NCBI GenBank assembly: GCA_036675815.1
Contig: JAKFEE010000043.1
Coordinates: forward strand, 1 to 23,580
Direction: 5' to 3'
DNA: 23,580 nt
Origin: JAKFEE01 sp036675815
GTDB taxonomy: Bacteria > Pseudomonadota > Alphaproteobacteria > Rhodospirillales > Magnetospirillaceae
How positions within the stretch are numbered: the first letter of the stretch is position 1; each line of letters begins with the position of its first letter. A model generated the notes under the pieces. The model was not told the DNA's origin. It searched no databases and saw only the letters and a program-made list of their open reading frames with translations. Position numbers and translations under genes: made by a program. Positions 1-8,061 of this stretch are shown in pieces.

Positions 1-2751
1 ACGGTGACGCCCGCCTCGGACGCCGACTTCACCCTGACGGTGACCGCCACCAGCCGCGAGGCGGCCAACGGCGCCACCGCCAGCAAGACGGCGCAGCTGC
101 CGGTCACCGTCGACGCCGCCCCGGTCGAGCCAACCCCGAGCGAGCCAACCCCGAGCGAGCCGGCGCCCACGGAGCCGGCGCCGACCGAGCCGGCCCCGAC
201 CGAGCCGGCGCCGGCGCAGCCGGGGGACCCCTCGCTGGGCGTGGTCAAGCTCCAGGCCGCCGGCAGTGTGTCGAAGGCCATGGACGCCCCGGCCGTCGCC
301 AGCGCCAGCGACGTGGTCGGCGTGGTTCTCGAGAACCACGGCGGCTCGACGGAAGCGGCCGGCACGCTCACCATGGGCCAGGTGTTCATCAAGGGTCAGG
401 TCAAGCCGGGCGACAGCCTGGTGCTGAAGACCGGAACGGCGACCATCTCCGTGCAGATGGATGTCAAGGCCACGCATGCCGACGGGTCGGTGCGCCACGC
501 CGTGCTCAGCTTCGAGGCCCCCGACCTCGCCGCAGGCTCGGCATTGAAGGCCATGTTGGCCAAGGGGGCCGCCACTTCGGCCCCGGCGCTGACGGCGCAG
601 GACATCCTGGGTCACGGCTATGATCTGACGGCCCAGTTCACCCTGCACAGTGCCGACGGCAGCACCAGCACCAAGACCATCGACGCTGCCCAGTTGCTGC
701 AGCAGGCGCTGAGTACCGGTGCCGCCGACGTCTGGCTGAAGGGGGCGCAGGCCACCGAAGTGCGGGTGCACACCGCGATCAACTCGCAACTCGAGGCGTA
801 TTTCGACATCCGCCTCAATGCCGATGGATCGATCCGCACCGATGTCTCGGTCGAGAATGCCTGGACCTACAAGCCGGGGATCGCGACCAACAGCTATGAC
901 GTCACCGTGCGCCACGGCGGCTCGGTCGCCTACAGTGAGCAGGGCATCCAGCACTATCGCAACACGACGTGGCACAAGGAGGTGTGGAAAGGTGACGCCT
1001 CGGATCTGCACGTCGTCCGCGACATGGACTACATGATCCAGTCCGGGGCGGTTCTGGCCTATGACACGACACTAGGCATGAACAGCAGCCAGCTCGACCA
1101 TTATATGACCCAGCTGGCGGCCAGCAATACCGACCCCATGGGCGAGGCGTTGCTGCTGAAATACATGCCGCAAACCGGCGGCCGCGACGACATCGGCCCG
1201 ACCACGGCCTGGGGCGCCGCCTATCTGGCCAGCCAGGACGTCCGCGCCGAGAAGGTCATGCTGGCCAACGCCGATGCCGCCGGCAGCGTGCCGTGGCACT
1301 TCCGCGACGAGGCCACCGGCGATGCCGTGCGCGTCGACCAGCACAGCAATCTGTGGATCGACGAGCGTGGCGTCGGTGCCGAGTACGGCGACGATCAGCT
1401 GCCCGAGGCCTATACCTGGACCAACGACTGGTGGTTGGACAATGCCCACCAGCCCGACCTCACCTATATTCCCTATCTGATCACCGGCAATCGCCACTAT
1501 CTCGACGAGCTGCAGGCGCAGGTCAGCTATTCCTTGGCCAGCATCAACCCCTATTACCGTGACTATGCCGAGGGAAGTACCGATGTCGGGCAGTTGCGGG
1601 AGCGGGCGTGGCTGATGCGCAGCTTGACCAACGCCGAGTACATCACGCCCGACAACAGCGACATGAAGGCTTATTTTTCCAAGCTGATGGCCAACAACCT
1701 CAGCGAGTACTACGACGAGCTCGTCGTGCAGGGGGCCAACGACTCGGGCGAAATCGAGGGGTGGATCAAGGCCATCGCCCCTGAAGGGCAGACGGCGCCC
1801 TGGCAAAACGACTTTTTCGCCACGGTCATGGGTTACCTGGACCAGCGCGACTACAATTATGCCGGGGACATTGCCGACTGGCAGGCCAACTTCGTCGCCG
1901 GCCGCTTCCTCGCCGGTGACGAGGGCTACAACCCTTATAACGGCACGGCCTATTACGTCCACACCTTCGACTTCGCCTCCGACCAGAACTACACCACCTG
2001 GCAACAGGTGTCCGACACGACCTGGCCGGGGTCCAGCGACAGCACCTGGCTCGACGGTTACCCCGACTGGGGTGCCGGCTACGCGGCCATCGCCAAGGCC
2101 GGCGTCGCCAGCATCATCACGGCCAATGGCAATCCGGCGGCGGTCGAGGCGTACGGGTTCCTGACCTACAACACCACGCAGATGGTCGACGCCTATCGCA
2201 ACGACTTCCAGTGGGCGATCCAGCCCAAGCTGGCCGACGGCACCGTGCTCAATCATGACCACATCACGGTGCAGAGCGGCACCGGTGATGCGGTCATGAC
2301 CGGAACCGCCCAGTCCGATCTTCTGCACGGCAACGTCGGCAACGACAGCCTCAGTGGCGGCGGCGGCATCGACCTGCTGTACGGCGGCGCCGGCAACGAC
2401 ACGGTACATGGCGGTGCCGGCAACGATTACGTGTTTGGCAACGACGGCAGCGACCGTCTGGCCGGCGGCAGCGGCGCCGACTACCTCAAGGGCGGCCACG
2501 ATGCTGACGTCTTCGTCTTCACCGAGGCCGTAGGCGGCCAGGACATGGTGTTGGACTTCGTGCCCGGCACCGACCGGCTGGAGATCAAGGCCGGCCTCAA
2601 CGGTGGCCCGGCCACCGCGCAGCAGGTGATCGACGGCATGACCGCCGATGCCGGTGGCAACGCGGTGCTGCACCTCGGTAGCGACTTGGTGGTGCTGCTT
2701 GGCGTCAGCACCGACGATCTGACCACGGGCTCGATCAGCATGGTTAGCTAG
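1..2751 (+). CDS. RTX-repeat secreted protein, 5'-truncated (large unassigned central domain)
   Basis: The frame is open at the first base, and the first residues look like the end of an Ig-like/cadherin-like repeat, so the true start lies upstream. In order: Ig-like tail (to about nt 120), Pro/Glu linker of EP[TA]P[STA] units (127-216), a beta-rich domain opening with VVGVVLENHGG (about nt 318), then a helix-rich part with many Trp/Tyr (for example TNDWWLDNAHQPDLTYIPYLITGN). At the C-terminus are glycine/aspartate nonapeptides of the GGxGxDxxx type (2302-2520) followed by a VLDFVPGTDRLEI segment. RTX repeats of this type bind calcium and mark substrates of type I secretion. The central region resembles a family of secreted proteobacterial proteins of unknown function; its all-helical part suggests a toroid like those of polysaccharide lyases, which is inference. 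It has no PEP-CTERM tail (it ends SISMVS). It sits beside an export locus, so a role on the polysaccharide is plausible but unproven. Confidence 0.85.
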   Translation, partial: TVTPASDADFTLTVTATSREAANGATASKTAQLPVTVDAAPVEPTPSEPTPSEPAPTEPAPTEPAPTEPAPAQPGDPSLGVVKLQAAGSVSKAMDAPAVASASDVVGVVLENHGGSTEAAGTLTMGQVFIKGQVKPGDSLVLKTGTATISVQMDVKATHADGSVRHAVLSFEAPDLAAGSALKAMLAKGAATSAPALTAQDILGHGYDLTAQFTLHSADGSTSTKTIDAAQLLQQALSTGAADVWLKGAQATEVRVHTAINSQLEAYFDIRLNADGSIRTDVSVENAWTYKPGIATNSYDVTVRHGGSVAYSEQGIQHYRNTTWHKEVWKGDASDLHVVRDMDYMIQSGAVLAYDTTLGMNSSQLDHYMTQLAASNTDPMGEALLLKYMPQTGGRDDIGPTTAWGAAYLASQDVRAEKVMLANADAAGSVPWHFRDEATGDAVRVDQHSNLWIDERGVGAEYGDDQLPEAYTWTNDWWLDNAHQPDLTYIPYLITGNRHYLDELQAQVSYSLASINPYYRDYAEGSTDVGQLRERAWLMRSLTNAEYITPDNSDMKAYFSKLMANNLSEYYDELVVQGANDSGEIEGWIKAIAPEGQTAPWQNDFFATVMGYLDQRDYNYAGDIADWQANFVAGRFLAGDEGYNPYNGTAYYVHTFDFASDQNYTTWQQVSDTTWPGSSDSTWLDGYPDWGAGYAAIAKAGVASIITANGNPAAVEAYGFLTYNTTQMVDAYRNDFQWAIQPKLADGTVLNHDHITVQSGTGDAVMTGTAQSDLLHGNVGNDSLSGGGGIDLLYGGAGNDTVHGGAGNDYVFGNDGSDRLAGGSGADYLKGGHDADVFVFTEAVGGQDMVLDFVPGTDRLEIKAGLNGGPATAQQVIDGMTADAGGNAVLHLGSDLVVLLGVSTDDLTTGSISMVS
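127..216 (+). repeat. Six 15-bp tandem units encoding a Pro/Glu linker
   Basis: Six consecutive 15-base units begin at 127, 142, 157, 172, 187 and 202. Each encodes EP[TA]P[STA]; the first two are identical and the others differ by a few bases. The encoded stretch is a rigid, unstructured linker between the Ig-like end and the central domain of the RTX protein. Tandem units like these can change copy number by slippage. Confidence 0.85.
2302..2520 (+). repeat. RTX calcium-binding nonapeptide repeat block
   Basis: The encoded protein shows successive GG.G.D units (GNVGND, GGGGID, GGAGND, GGAGND, GNDGSD, GGSGAD, GGHDAD). This is the parallel beta-roll signature of hemolysin-type calcium-binding repeats. 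It is followed by the usual hydrophobic VFVF and DFVPGTDRLEI segment, where type I secretion signals normally begin. Confidence 0.9.
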
Positions 2752-2756
2752 GGCGA

Positions 2757-2819
2757 CGGCGCACCGCGGTGCGCCGCCCGTGGCGGATGCGGGTGCCCGG
2801 CCGTATGGCCGGGCACCCG
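2757..2819. terminator. Double hairpin between convergent genes
   Basis: A perfect 20-base palindrome spans 2757-2776. A second hairpin has perfect 13-base arms (2790-2802 and 2807-2819) around a GTAT loop. Both are very GC-rich and lie between the stop of the RTX gene (2751) and the stop of the convergent barrel gene (2842). There is no T-tract on either side, so a factor-independent terminator is likely but not textbook. It could serve both strands. Confidence 0.65.
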
Positions 2820-2841
2820 TTCCGTCCGTGCATTCCGAGGG

Positions 2842-4410
2842 TCAGAACGTCTTGATGAGGCCGACGGTCACCACGTTCTCGGTGATGTCGTCGATGCCGC
2901 CGCGCCTGGCATAGGTGGCCAGGTAGTCGGCGTAGAGCGTGGTGTTGGCGCCGAGGCTATAGCTCAACCCCAGCATCGCGTTGTAGATGTGGTCCTCGCG
3001 GCCGAGGCTGTCCCAATCGACAAAGCGATACCGCGCCTCGGCGGTGCCCCTCATCGCCGGCGTCAACTGCCGTCCCCACAGCACCGACGCGCCATAGGTC
3101 GTCTGTTCGTAGTCGAAGGCATCCGACCAGCGTTCCTCGCGAAAGGCCAGGCCCTCGACGGCGTTGCGACCGGGCCGCCAACTGACGCGCAGTTGCGAGA
3201 ACCGTCGGTTGAAGGCCTGGTCGGTCAGGCCGAAGGTATTCTCGGTCAGATCGAAGGCGTAGGCGTTCAGCGGATAGGATGGCAGGCCAAGGCGGTCGTG
3301 CGCCGGCGATACGTCGGCAAGGTCGACGAGGTCGCCGCGGTCGTCGACGCCCAACTGGCCGGTCGTGCTCGCCAACAGTTCCTGCGATGTCGTCACCGAC
3401 TGCTCGTGGCTGGCGGCGATGCGCAGGATCGGCGAGGGTTGCCATGCCGCCTCACCGGTCCAGAAATGGCGCTCATAGCGATAACGGTAGCGCACGGTGA
3501 GCGAGGTCAGCGGGCCGGGGCGCACGGTTAGGCCGGCGCTCCAGATCGCGCCCCCGATCTCTTCGTCATAGGTGGGGTCGTCGAAGGCCTCGGCGCCGAT
3601 GCTTCCCAGCAGCGTAAGGTGGCGATTGACGTCGTAGGCCGCGTCCGCCTCCGCCCGCGTCCGCTCGACCACACGGTCGGTGGAGGCATCCTCGGACGAA
3701 TAGTCGGCACGCTGACCTTCCGCTAGGAGGCCCCAATGCGTGCGAACGAACCGTGCGCCGCTCTTGATGTCGGCCAGCACGCCGTGGCTCAAGGCGCTGG
3801 CGCGGCTGTCGTCGAACGGAACGACATGGGTGAAGCCGTAGCGAAGTTCCGATTCGGCCCAGCCACCGAAGCGGTTCAGCAGATAGGGGCTGAAGCCGTA
3901 GCTGGCGACGGTGGTGGCGTTGCGCGAGGCAACCGGTTCGTTCGAGGTGTAGGTAACCGACGGATCGAGCAATTGCCGGGCAATGTAGGCCTGGGTGTCG
4001 AGGTAGAGATAGTTTTCGTAGAGTTCGGCCGTCCCCGCATGGGTCAAACTATGGAAGGCGTCGTCCTCCTCGTCGTGCTCGACGTACTTGGTCAGGTCGG
4101 CCTGATAGTCGAGATAGGCGCGGTAGCGCGGCCGCACCGCCCGCACGGATACGCCGGGGGCCAAGCCGAAGTAGACGTCATCCTCGGCATCGGCTTCGCC
4201 GTAGAGATTGTCGGTGAAGCTGACCGAGGCGCCGATGCGCGGGACGATCTCCAACGCCGGGGCCGGAGCGGGCGGGGCGGATGCGTCGAAGCGCATCTCC
4301 CGTCCCTCGCCCTCCTGGGCGAGCGCCGGCGCCGCCGCCGCGGCCGCCAGGATCATCGTATACCACGCCCAGACCGGGCAGAGGCGGGCGCGCTGTGCGT
4401 CGGTGATCAT
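2842..4410 (-). CDS. XrtA/PEP-CTERM-associated outer-membrane beta-barrel protein
   Basis: This 522-residue protein starts with a signal peptide (a run of alanines, cleavage likely after ALA at residue 31), followed by alternating polar/aromatic strands to a C-terminal phenylalanine (ends LIKTF). That is the mark of an outer-membrane beta-barrel. The opening PRIGASVSFTDNLYG and the strand pattern match the putative porin-like barrel found in exosortase-A polysaccharide loci (TIGR03016-like). The expected role is passage of polymer, or anchoring of the export machine, at the outer membrane. The start ATG at 4410 has a GGAG about 5 bases upstream and puts the signal peptide at the N-terminus; the frame is open for 89 more codons upstream, but those overlap the kinase gene and look non-coding. 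It is the last gene of the four-gene - strand export operon. Confidence 0.85.
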   Translation of the reverse strand: MITDAQRARLCPVWAWYTMILAAAAAAPALAQEGEGREMRFDASAPPAPAPALEIVPRIGASVSFTDNLYGEADAEDDVYFGLAPGVSVRAVRPRYRAYLDYQADLTKYVEHDEEDDAFHSLTHAGTAELYENYLYLDTQAYIARQLLDPSVTYTSNEPVASRNATTVASYGFSPYLLNRFGGWAESELRYGFTHVVPFDDSRASALSHGVLADIKSGARFVRTHWGLLAEGQRADYSSEDASTDRVVERTRAEADAAYDVNRHLTLLGSIGAEAFDDPTYDEEIGGAIWSAGLTVRPGPLTSLTVRYRYRYERHFWTGEAAWQPSPILRIAASHEQSVTTSQELLASTTGQLGVDDRGDLVDLADVSPAHDRLGLPSYPLNAYAFDLTENTFGLTDQAFNRRFSQLRVSWRPGRNAVEGLAFREERWSDAFDYEQTTYGASVLWGRQLTPAMRGTAEARYRFVDWDSLGREDHIYNAMLGLSYSLGANTTLYADYLATYARRGGIDDITENVVTVGLIKTF

Positions 4411-4522
4411 CGGCTCCGTCGCTTCTGCCAGTACTGGTCGCGCCTTTTTGAAGAAACGCGCACCAAGAATAAAGTACCGGCTAGCGCTGCTATTAACAAG
4501 AGACCGGCGAGAGGACAGGCGG

Positions 4523-5449
4523 TCACCTCGTCTTCGATGATACGATGGCCTGCCTGTTGCGGCGTTTATTGAGGACGAAGCTGATGTCCGGGCAGCACTC
4601 GAGCAATGCCAGCGAGTCTTCGATGGCGCGGCGTCCGGTGCGGTCGGCTTCGACCACCAGCAGAATCTGGCCGACATGCATGGCGAGGGCGCTGGTTTCG
4701 CTGCTGGCCAGCACAGGCGGTGCGTCGAAGATGACGACGCGATCGGGATAGCGCTGCGCCATCTCGGCCATGAGGTTCGCCATGCGCGGGCTGGCCAGCA
4801 GTTCGGTGCTGCGCGAATGGTGCCGGCCGGCCGGCAATATGCTGAGATTGCCGACGTCGGTGCGCAACAACACGTCGGCCAGATCCAGACGATCCTCGGC
4901 CAGCAGGTCGGTCAGCCCATGCTCGGCGGCAAAGCCGAAACGCCGTGGCATCGACGGGTTGCGCAGATCGGCGTCGACCAGCAGCACATGGGTGTCAGAC
5001 TCGCCGGTGATACTGAGTGCCAGGTTTTGGGCGATGTAGGTCTTGCCTTCGCCGGGATGGGCACTGGCGATCATGATCAGGCGATTGCGCGGGCCACGCG
5101 CCGGGTCAAACGCCTTGACCAGCAGGGGGCGCTTCACCAGGCGGAACTCCTCGACGGTGGCCAGGCAGCCATGGCCGTCGGGTGTGATCATGCCGGCGCG
5201 CCGCAACCGCCCCATATCGATGCTGATCTGGCGGCGGCCGCGGTCCGCGGGCGGCGCGGCGGCCGGCTGCGAACGCGGCAGCGGCTGGCATAGCGCCACC
5301 ACCGGTGGCTCGGCCCGCGTCGCCTCACCGTTCTGTTCCGCTGTCCGAGCGGGGGCGTCGGCACGTGCGGGCGGCGCGTCGGCAACGTCGCGATCGGCCT
5401 GCGGCTGAGCCAGCCGTTCGCCCGCCCGTCGGATGAGATCGAAGGCCAT
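4523..5449 (-). CDS. XrtA-associated BY-kinase-like ATPase (tyrosine autokinase family)
   Basis: A cytoplasmic P-loop ATPase of about 308 residues. After a disordered Pro/Ala-rich N-terminus it has a Walker A (ASAHPGEGKT, Lys about residue 136), a Walker A' (LLVDADLR) and a Walker B-like segment (VVIFDAPPVL), the arrangement of bacterial tyrosine kinases such as CapB and the Wzc cytoplasmic domain. It sits directly downstream of the chain-length protein, its expected membrane partner. Unusually, the C-terminus (NKRRNRQAIVSSKTR) has no tyrosine cluster, which such kinases normally autophosphorylate. The start is uncertain: ATG 5449 has AGG nine bases upstream, while ATG 5458 and GTG 5464 are in frame and GTG 5464 would overlap the upstream stop. 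The family call is firm, kinase activity less so. Confidence 0.85.
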   Translation of the reverse strand: MAFDLIRRAGERLAQPQADRDVADAPPARADAPARTAEQNGEATRAEPPVVALCQPLPRSQPAAAPPADRGRRQISIDMGRLRRAGMITPDGHGCLATVEEFRLVKRPLLVKAFDPARGPRNRLIMIASAHPGEGKTYIAQNLALSITGESDTHVLLVDADLRNPSMPRRFGFAAEHGLTDLLAEDRLDLADVLLRTDVGNLSILPAGRHHSRSTELLASPRMANLMAEMAQRYPDRVVIFDAPPVLASSETSALAMHVGQILLVVEADRTGRRAIEDSLALLECCPDISFVLNKRRNRQAIVSSKTR

Positions 5450-5460
5450 GGCGCGCATCC

Positions 5461-7044
5461 TCACAAGCTGGCGGACAGGGTTTCGATAAAACGGGCAGCG
5501 TAGCCGCCGAAAAGAAGCACCAGGCCGCCATAGGCGGCCAGCACGGCTGCCATACCCAGGCCGAACAGCATCACAGAGGCCCGCTCGTCGCGTTGCGCGA
5601 CGGCGCTTACGCTGGCCGAAACGCTGCCGAGGACGGGCATGTCGAAGGCGTCGCGCAACTGCCGCGGACTGCCGAAAGCCTCGGCCTGATAGGCAAGGGC
5701 GACCGCGGCAAGGCCGCCGGCGCCGAGGCCGGCGATCAGGACCAGGGTGGCGAGCAGCGCCTTGTTGGGGCCGCTCGGGTTGAGCGGCACGATCGGCGGC
5801 TCGATGATGCGGAACTGGATGATCTTATCGGCGCGGCTGTCCATTTCCTGCGACAGGCGGGCCGATTCGCGGCGCTCCAGTAACTGCTCGTAATTTTCCT
5901 TGATGACGTTGTAGTCGCGATTCAGCGCGACATGGGCCGCCTCGACGTCGGGGGCCAATTTCGCCTTCTCCTCGATCTCAGCGACCACGACCTCCTGGTT
6001 GGCGAGACGCCGCGCCAACATCTCCACCTGAGTCTCGGCGTCGACGAGGCGCAGCTTGAGCTGCTCGTACAGCGGGTTGGGGACCTGTTCGGATAGCGGG
6101 CGGCCCCCGCCGTCCGACGGCGTCTTGCGGCGCTCTTCCATCAGTGCCGCAAGTGTGCGACGGGTCAGGATCATGTCGGGGTGCTGCTCGGTGTAGATGA
6201 GGCGCAATTCGTCGAGGCGTCGCTGCATCTCGGCAATGCGCGCATCGAGTTCCAGGCGCGGTGGCAGCGATTGGCCGGCGACGATCACCCGGGGCGCGGT
6301 TTCGACGTCGAGGAACTGCGGCACGGTGCGCAGCTGCTGTGTCAGCGCGGCCGAGCGGGTGCGGGCGTCGGCCAGTTCCTCCCGAAGGCGCAACAGCACC
6401 GCATGGCCCTCGGCGACGATGGTGCTGTAGCTGCCGTTCTCGGGCAGCAGGGCCAGATTGGCCTGTTTGAACTTGGCCAGGCGATCCTCCGCCGCCTTCA
6501 GCTTGACCTCATAGGCGCGGATCTGCTCCTCGATGAACAGGCGGGCCTGCTCCATGTCGCGGCGATTGGCGCCGAGATTGCTCTCGACGAAGATGGTCAG
6601 CAGCGACTGCACCACCCGCTTGGCCAGTTGCGGGTCCTGGTGCTCGAAACTGACCTTGAACAGATTGCGGCCGCCTTCGGCGCCGACCGCGGTGTTGTCG
6701 AGCAGGCCGAGCAGCACCGCCTCGTGCCGCGACGGCGTGTCGGCGGCAAGGTCGAGATCGGTGGCGCGCATGACGCTTTCCAGGTTGGGGCGACTGAGCA
6801 ACGTCCGCTGCATGATCGCGACCTGCTGGTCGAGATTGACGTCGACGGCCATCCCCTTCATCAGTGGCGACAGCAGCGACTGGGTATCGACATAGATGCG
6901 CGTCGACGCCTGATACTTGTAAGGCAGCAGCGCAATCACCAGCCAGCCGATCATGCAGACGGCGGCGGTGATACCGAGGGCGGGCCAGCGCCGCCGCCAC
7001 GCCTGGGCAGCGTAGCTGACGAGGTCAGGGGGCATTTCTTTCAT
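5461..7044 (-). CDS. XrtA-system polysaccharide chain-length determinant (Wzz/PCP family)
   Basis: A 527-residue inner-membrane protein. It has a transmembrane helix at about residues 20-42, a long periplasmic region rich in coiled coil (around residues 170-300 and 330-400), a proline-rich segment (PPIVPLNPSGPNK) and a second helix at about 428-452: the layout of polysaccharide co-polymerases that set polymer length and couple export. An extra hydrophobic segment lies near the C-terminus (about 490-514), so a third membrane span is likely. The size and neighbours fit the exosortase-A-associated chain-length family (TIGR03007-like). ATG 7044 begins MKEMPPDLVSYAAQAWRRRW, typical for the cytoplasmic lead of this family; the frame runs further upstream but overlaps the export lipoprotein gene. 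The Shine-Dalgarno is weak, suggesting coupling to the upstream gene, which ends 23 bases away. Confidence 0.9.
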   Translation of the reverse strand: MKEMPPDLVSYAAQAWRRRWPALGITAAVCMIGWLVIALLPYKYQASTRIYVDTQSLLSPLMKGMAVDVNLDQQVAIMQRTLLSRPNLESVMRATDLDLAADTPSRHEAVLLGLLDNTAVGAEGGRNLFKVSFEHQDPQLAKRVVQSLLTIFVESNLGANRRDMEQARLFIEEQIRAYEVKLKAAEDRLAKFKQANLALLPENGSYSTIVAEGHAVLLRLREELADARTRSAALTQQLRTVPQFLDVETAPRVIVAGQSLPPRLELDARIAEMQRRLDELRLIYTEQHPDMILTRRTLAALMEERRKTPSDGGGRPLSEQVPNPLYEQLKLRLVDAETQVEMLARRLANQEVVVAEIEEKAKLAPDVEAAHVALNRDYNVIKENYEQLLERRESARLSQEMDSRADKIIQFRIIEPPIVPLNPSGPNKALLATLVLIAGLGAGGLAAVALAYQAEAFGSPRQLRDAFDMPVLGSVSASVSAVAQRDERASVMLFGLGMAAVLAAYGGLVLLFGGYAARFIETLSASL

Positions 7045-7067
7045 CGAGGGATATTCCGAACGGCCGC

Positions 7068-7697
7068 TTAGAACCAGCTCTGCGGGATGACCAGGACGTC
7101 CCCAGGCAGGACGCGTCGGTTGGCGGCGATTTCGCCGTCGTTCATCAGCAGGTCGAGATTGACCGGGATCTGGACATCCTGGCCGTCGCGCTTGCGGATC
7201 AGGCTGGCGCGGTTGCCGGCGGCGAAGGGGGTGACGCCACCCACCGCGATCATCACGTCGAGCACGGACATGTCCTCGCGATAGGGCAGGGCCTGTGGCC
7301 GCGTCGCCTCGCCGATCACGCGCACCTGCTGCGAGTAAGGGCCGATGAAGCTGGTGGCGATGACGGTCACCACCGGCTCCTGGATGTAGCGGGCCAGCTC
7401 CGTCTCGATGTCCTGCGACAACTGGCTGGGGGTTTTGCCCGTTGCCACCATGTCCTGAATCAGTGGTGTCGAGATGCGTCCGTCGGGGCGGACCGGCACG
7501 GTCACCGACAGTTCGGGGCTGCGCCAGACGAACACCTGCAAGGTGTCGCCCGGGCCAATCAGGTAATCGGGATTGGCGGCGGTGGTGGCCACCGTTTCCT
7601 CCGTGGCCCCGCCGGGCAGACCGCCACAGGCGGCGAGCAATAGGGCCGGAGCGAGGGCGGCGCCGAGGAAGCGGCCGAGCTTGGGCGGGCGGGGCAT
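7068..7697 (-). CDS. Polysaccharide export lipoprotein, XrtA-associated (Wza-like)
   Basis: A 209-residue lipoprotein. The signal peptide ends in a lipobox, LLAAC, with Cys at residue 24. A polysaccharide export domain follows (PDYLIGPGDTLQVFVWRSPELS, then VRPDGRISTPLIQDM), then an SLBB-like region (QVRVIGEATRPQALPYREDMSVLDVMIAVGG) and a closing LPGDVLVIPQSWF. These are hallmarks of the periplasmic/outer-membrane export proteins of exosortase-A loci (TIGR03027-like), shorter than E. coli Wza. It should form the channel-side partner of the chain-length protein. ATG 7697 is preceded by AGGAG at 7 bases and starts the signal peptide; the upstream extension of the frame lacks such features. It is the first gene of the - strand operon. 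Confidence 0.92.
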   Translation of the reverse strand: MPRPPKLGRFLGAALAPALLLAACGGLPGGATEETVATTAANPDYLIGPGDTLQVFVWRSPELSVTVPVRPDGRISTPLIQDMVATGKTPSQLSQDIETELARYIQEPVVTVIATSFIGPYSQQVRVIGEATRPQALPYREDMSVLDVMIAVGGVTPFAAGNRASLIRKRDGQDVQIPVNLDLLMNDGEIAANRRVLPGDVLVIPQSWF

Positions 7698-7878
7698 GGG
7701 GGACTCCTGCAGTCGCCGGGCGAGCATCCGGTGTAGCATTCCCGGCAGACGGCACCAATCGGGCGTGGGTCCTAGGCTTGTTTGGTGGAGGTCATATGCT
7801 GTGTTCCTGGGGATATATCGAGGCGATATCAATAAAAATGATGATGCATATGCGGCGTACCAGAGAAATTACGCCAGT

Positions 7879-7906
7879 AATATATCGTTTTGTTTTGCTG
7901 TGACAA
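7879..7906 (-). promoter_or_regulatory. Candidate sigma-70-type promoter for the export operon
   Basis: Read on the - strand, TTGTCA (7906-7901) is followed after 16 bases by TATATT (7884-7879); each matches the consensus at five of six positions. Transcription would start near 7872, leaving a leader of about 175 bases before the export lipoprotein. It lies in the AT-rich core of the divergent gap. Seen by eye only. Confidence 0.4.
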
Positions 7907-7928
7907 TTTTTAGCCAACCGAGTATTGT
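7900..7928 (+). promoter_or_regulatory. Candidate sigma-70-type promoter for the sugar transferase-prsKRT operon
   Basis: GTGACA (7900-7905) and TATTGT (7923-7928) are separated by 17 bases, matching the consensus at five and four of six positions. The -35 box overlaps that of the opposite-strand candidate, so the two promoters would be back-to-back and probably exclusive. The expected start is near 7935, inside the palindrome at 7928-7944. Seen by eye only. Confidence 0.35.
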
Positions 7929-7944
7929 CCAATGCGCCATTGGA
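7928..7944. promoter_or_regulatory. 17-bp palindrome, possible operator
   Basis: TCCAATG and CATTGGA form perfect 7-base arms around CGC. The element overlaps the predicted start of the + strand promoter, where a bound repressor would block transcription. The gap 7698-8061 also holds a second inverted repeat (ATATCG-AGG-CGATAT, 7815-7829) and two copies of CATATGC (7793-7799 and 7847-7853). No regulator is identified. Confidence 0.4.
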
Positions 7945-8061
7945 GGATGATTAGCGCTTTGCAATGATGGCCCGGCCAATCGAGTTGGGCCTGTGCGGTG
8001 CCTGCCCGTGCGCGTACATCCGCCCGCTTGCCGATGCCTGGGCCGAAACGGAGAGTGCCGG

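Noticed and set aside
1072..2673. Long open frame on the - strand (533 codons) opposite the RTX gene
   Set aside because: It is a codon-bias shadow: the + strand frame has recognisable domains and RTX repeats, while this translation is low-complexity Val/Gly/Ala with no motif.
2700..2751. Possible PEP-CTERM sorting tail on the RTX protein
   Set aside because: The end reads DDLTTGSISMVS with no PEP motif, no membrane helix and no basic tail.
7940..7960. GG-N10-GC spacing resembling a sigma-54 promoter before the sugar transferase
   Set aside because: Only the GG and GC dinucleotides fit; the flanking bases do not match TGGCAC or TTGC, so it is likely chance.
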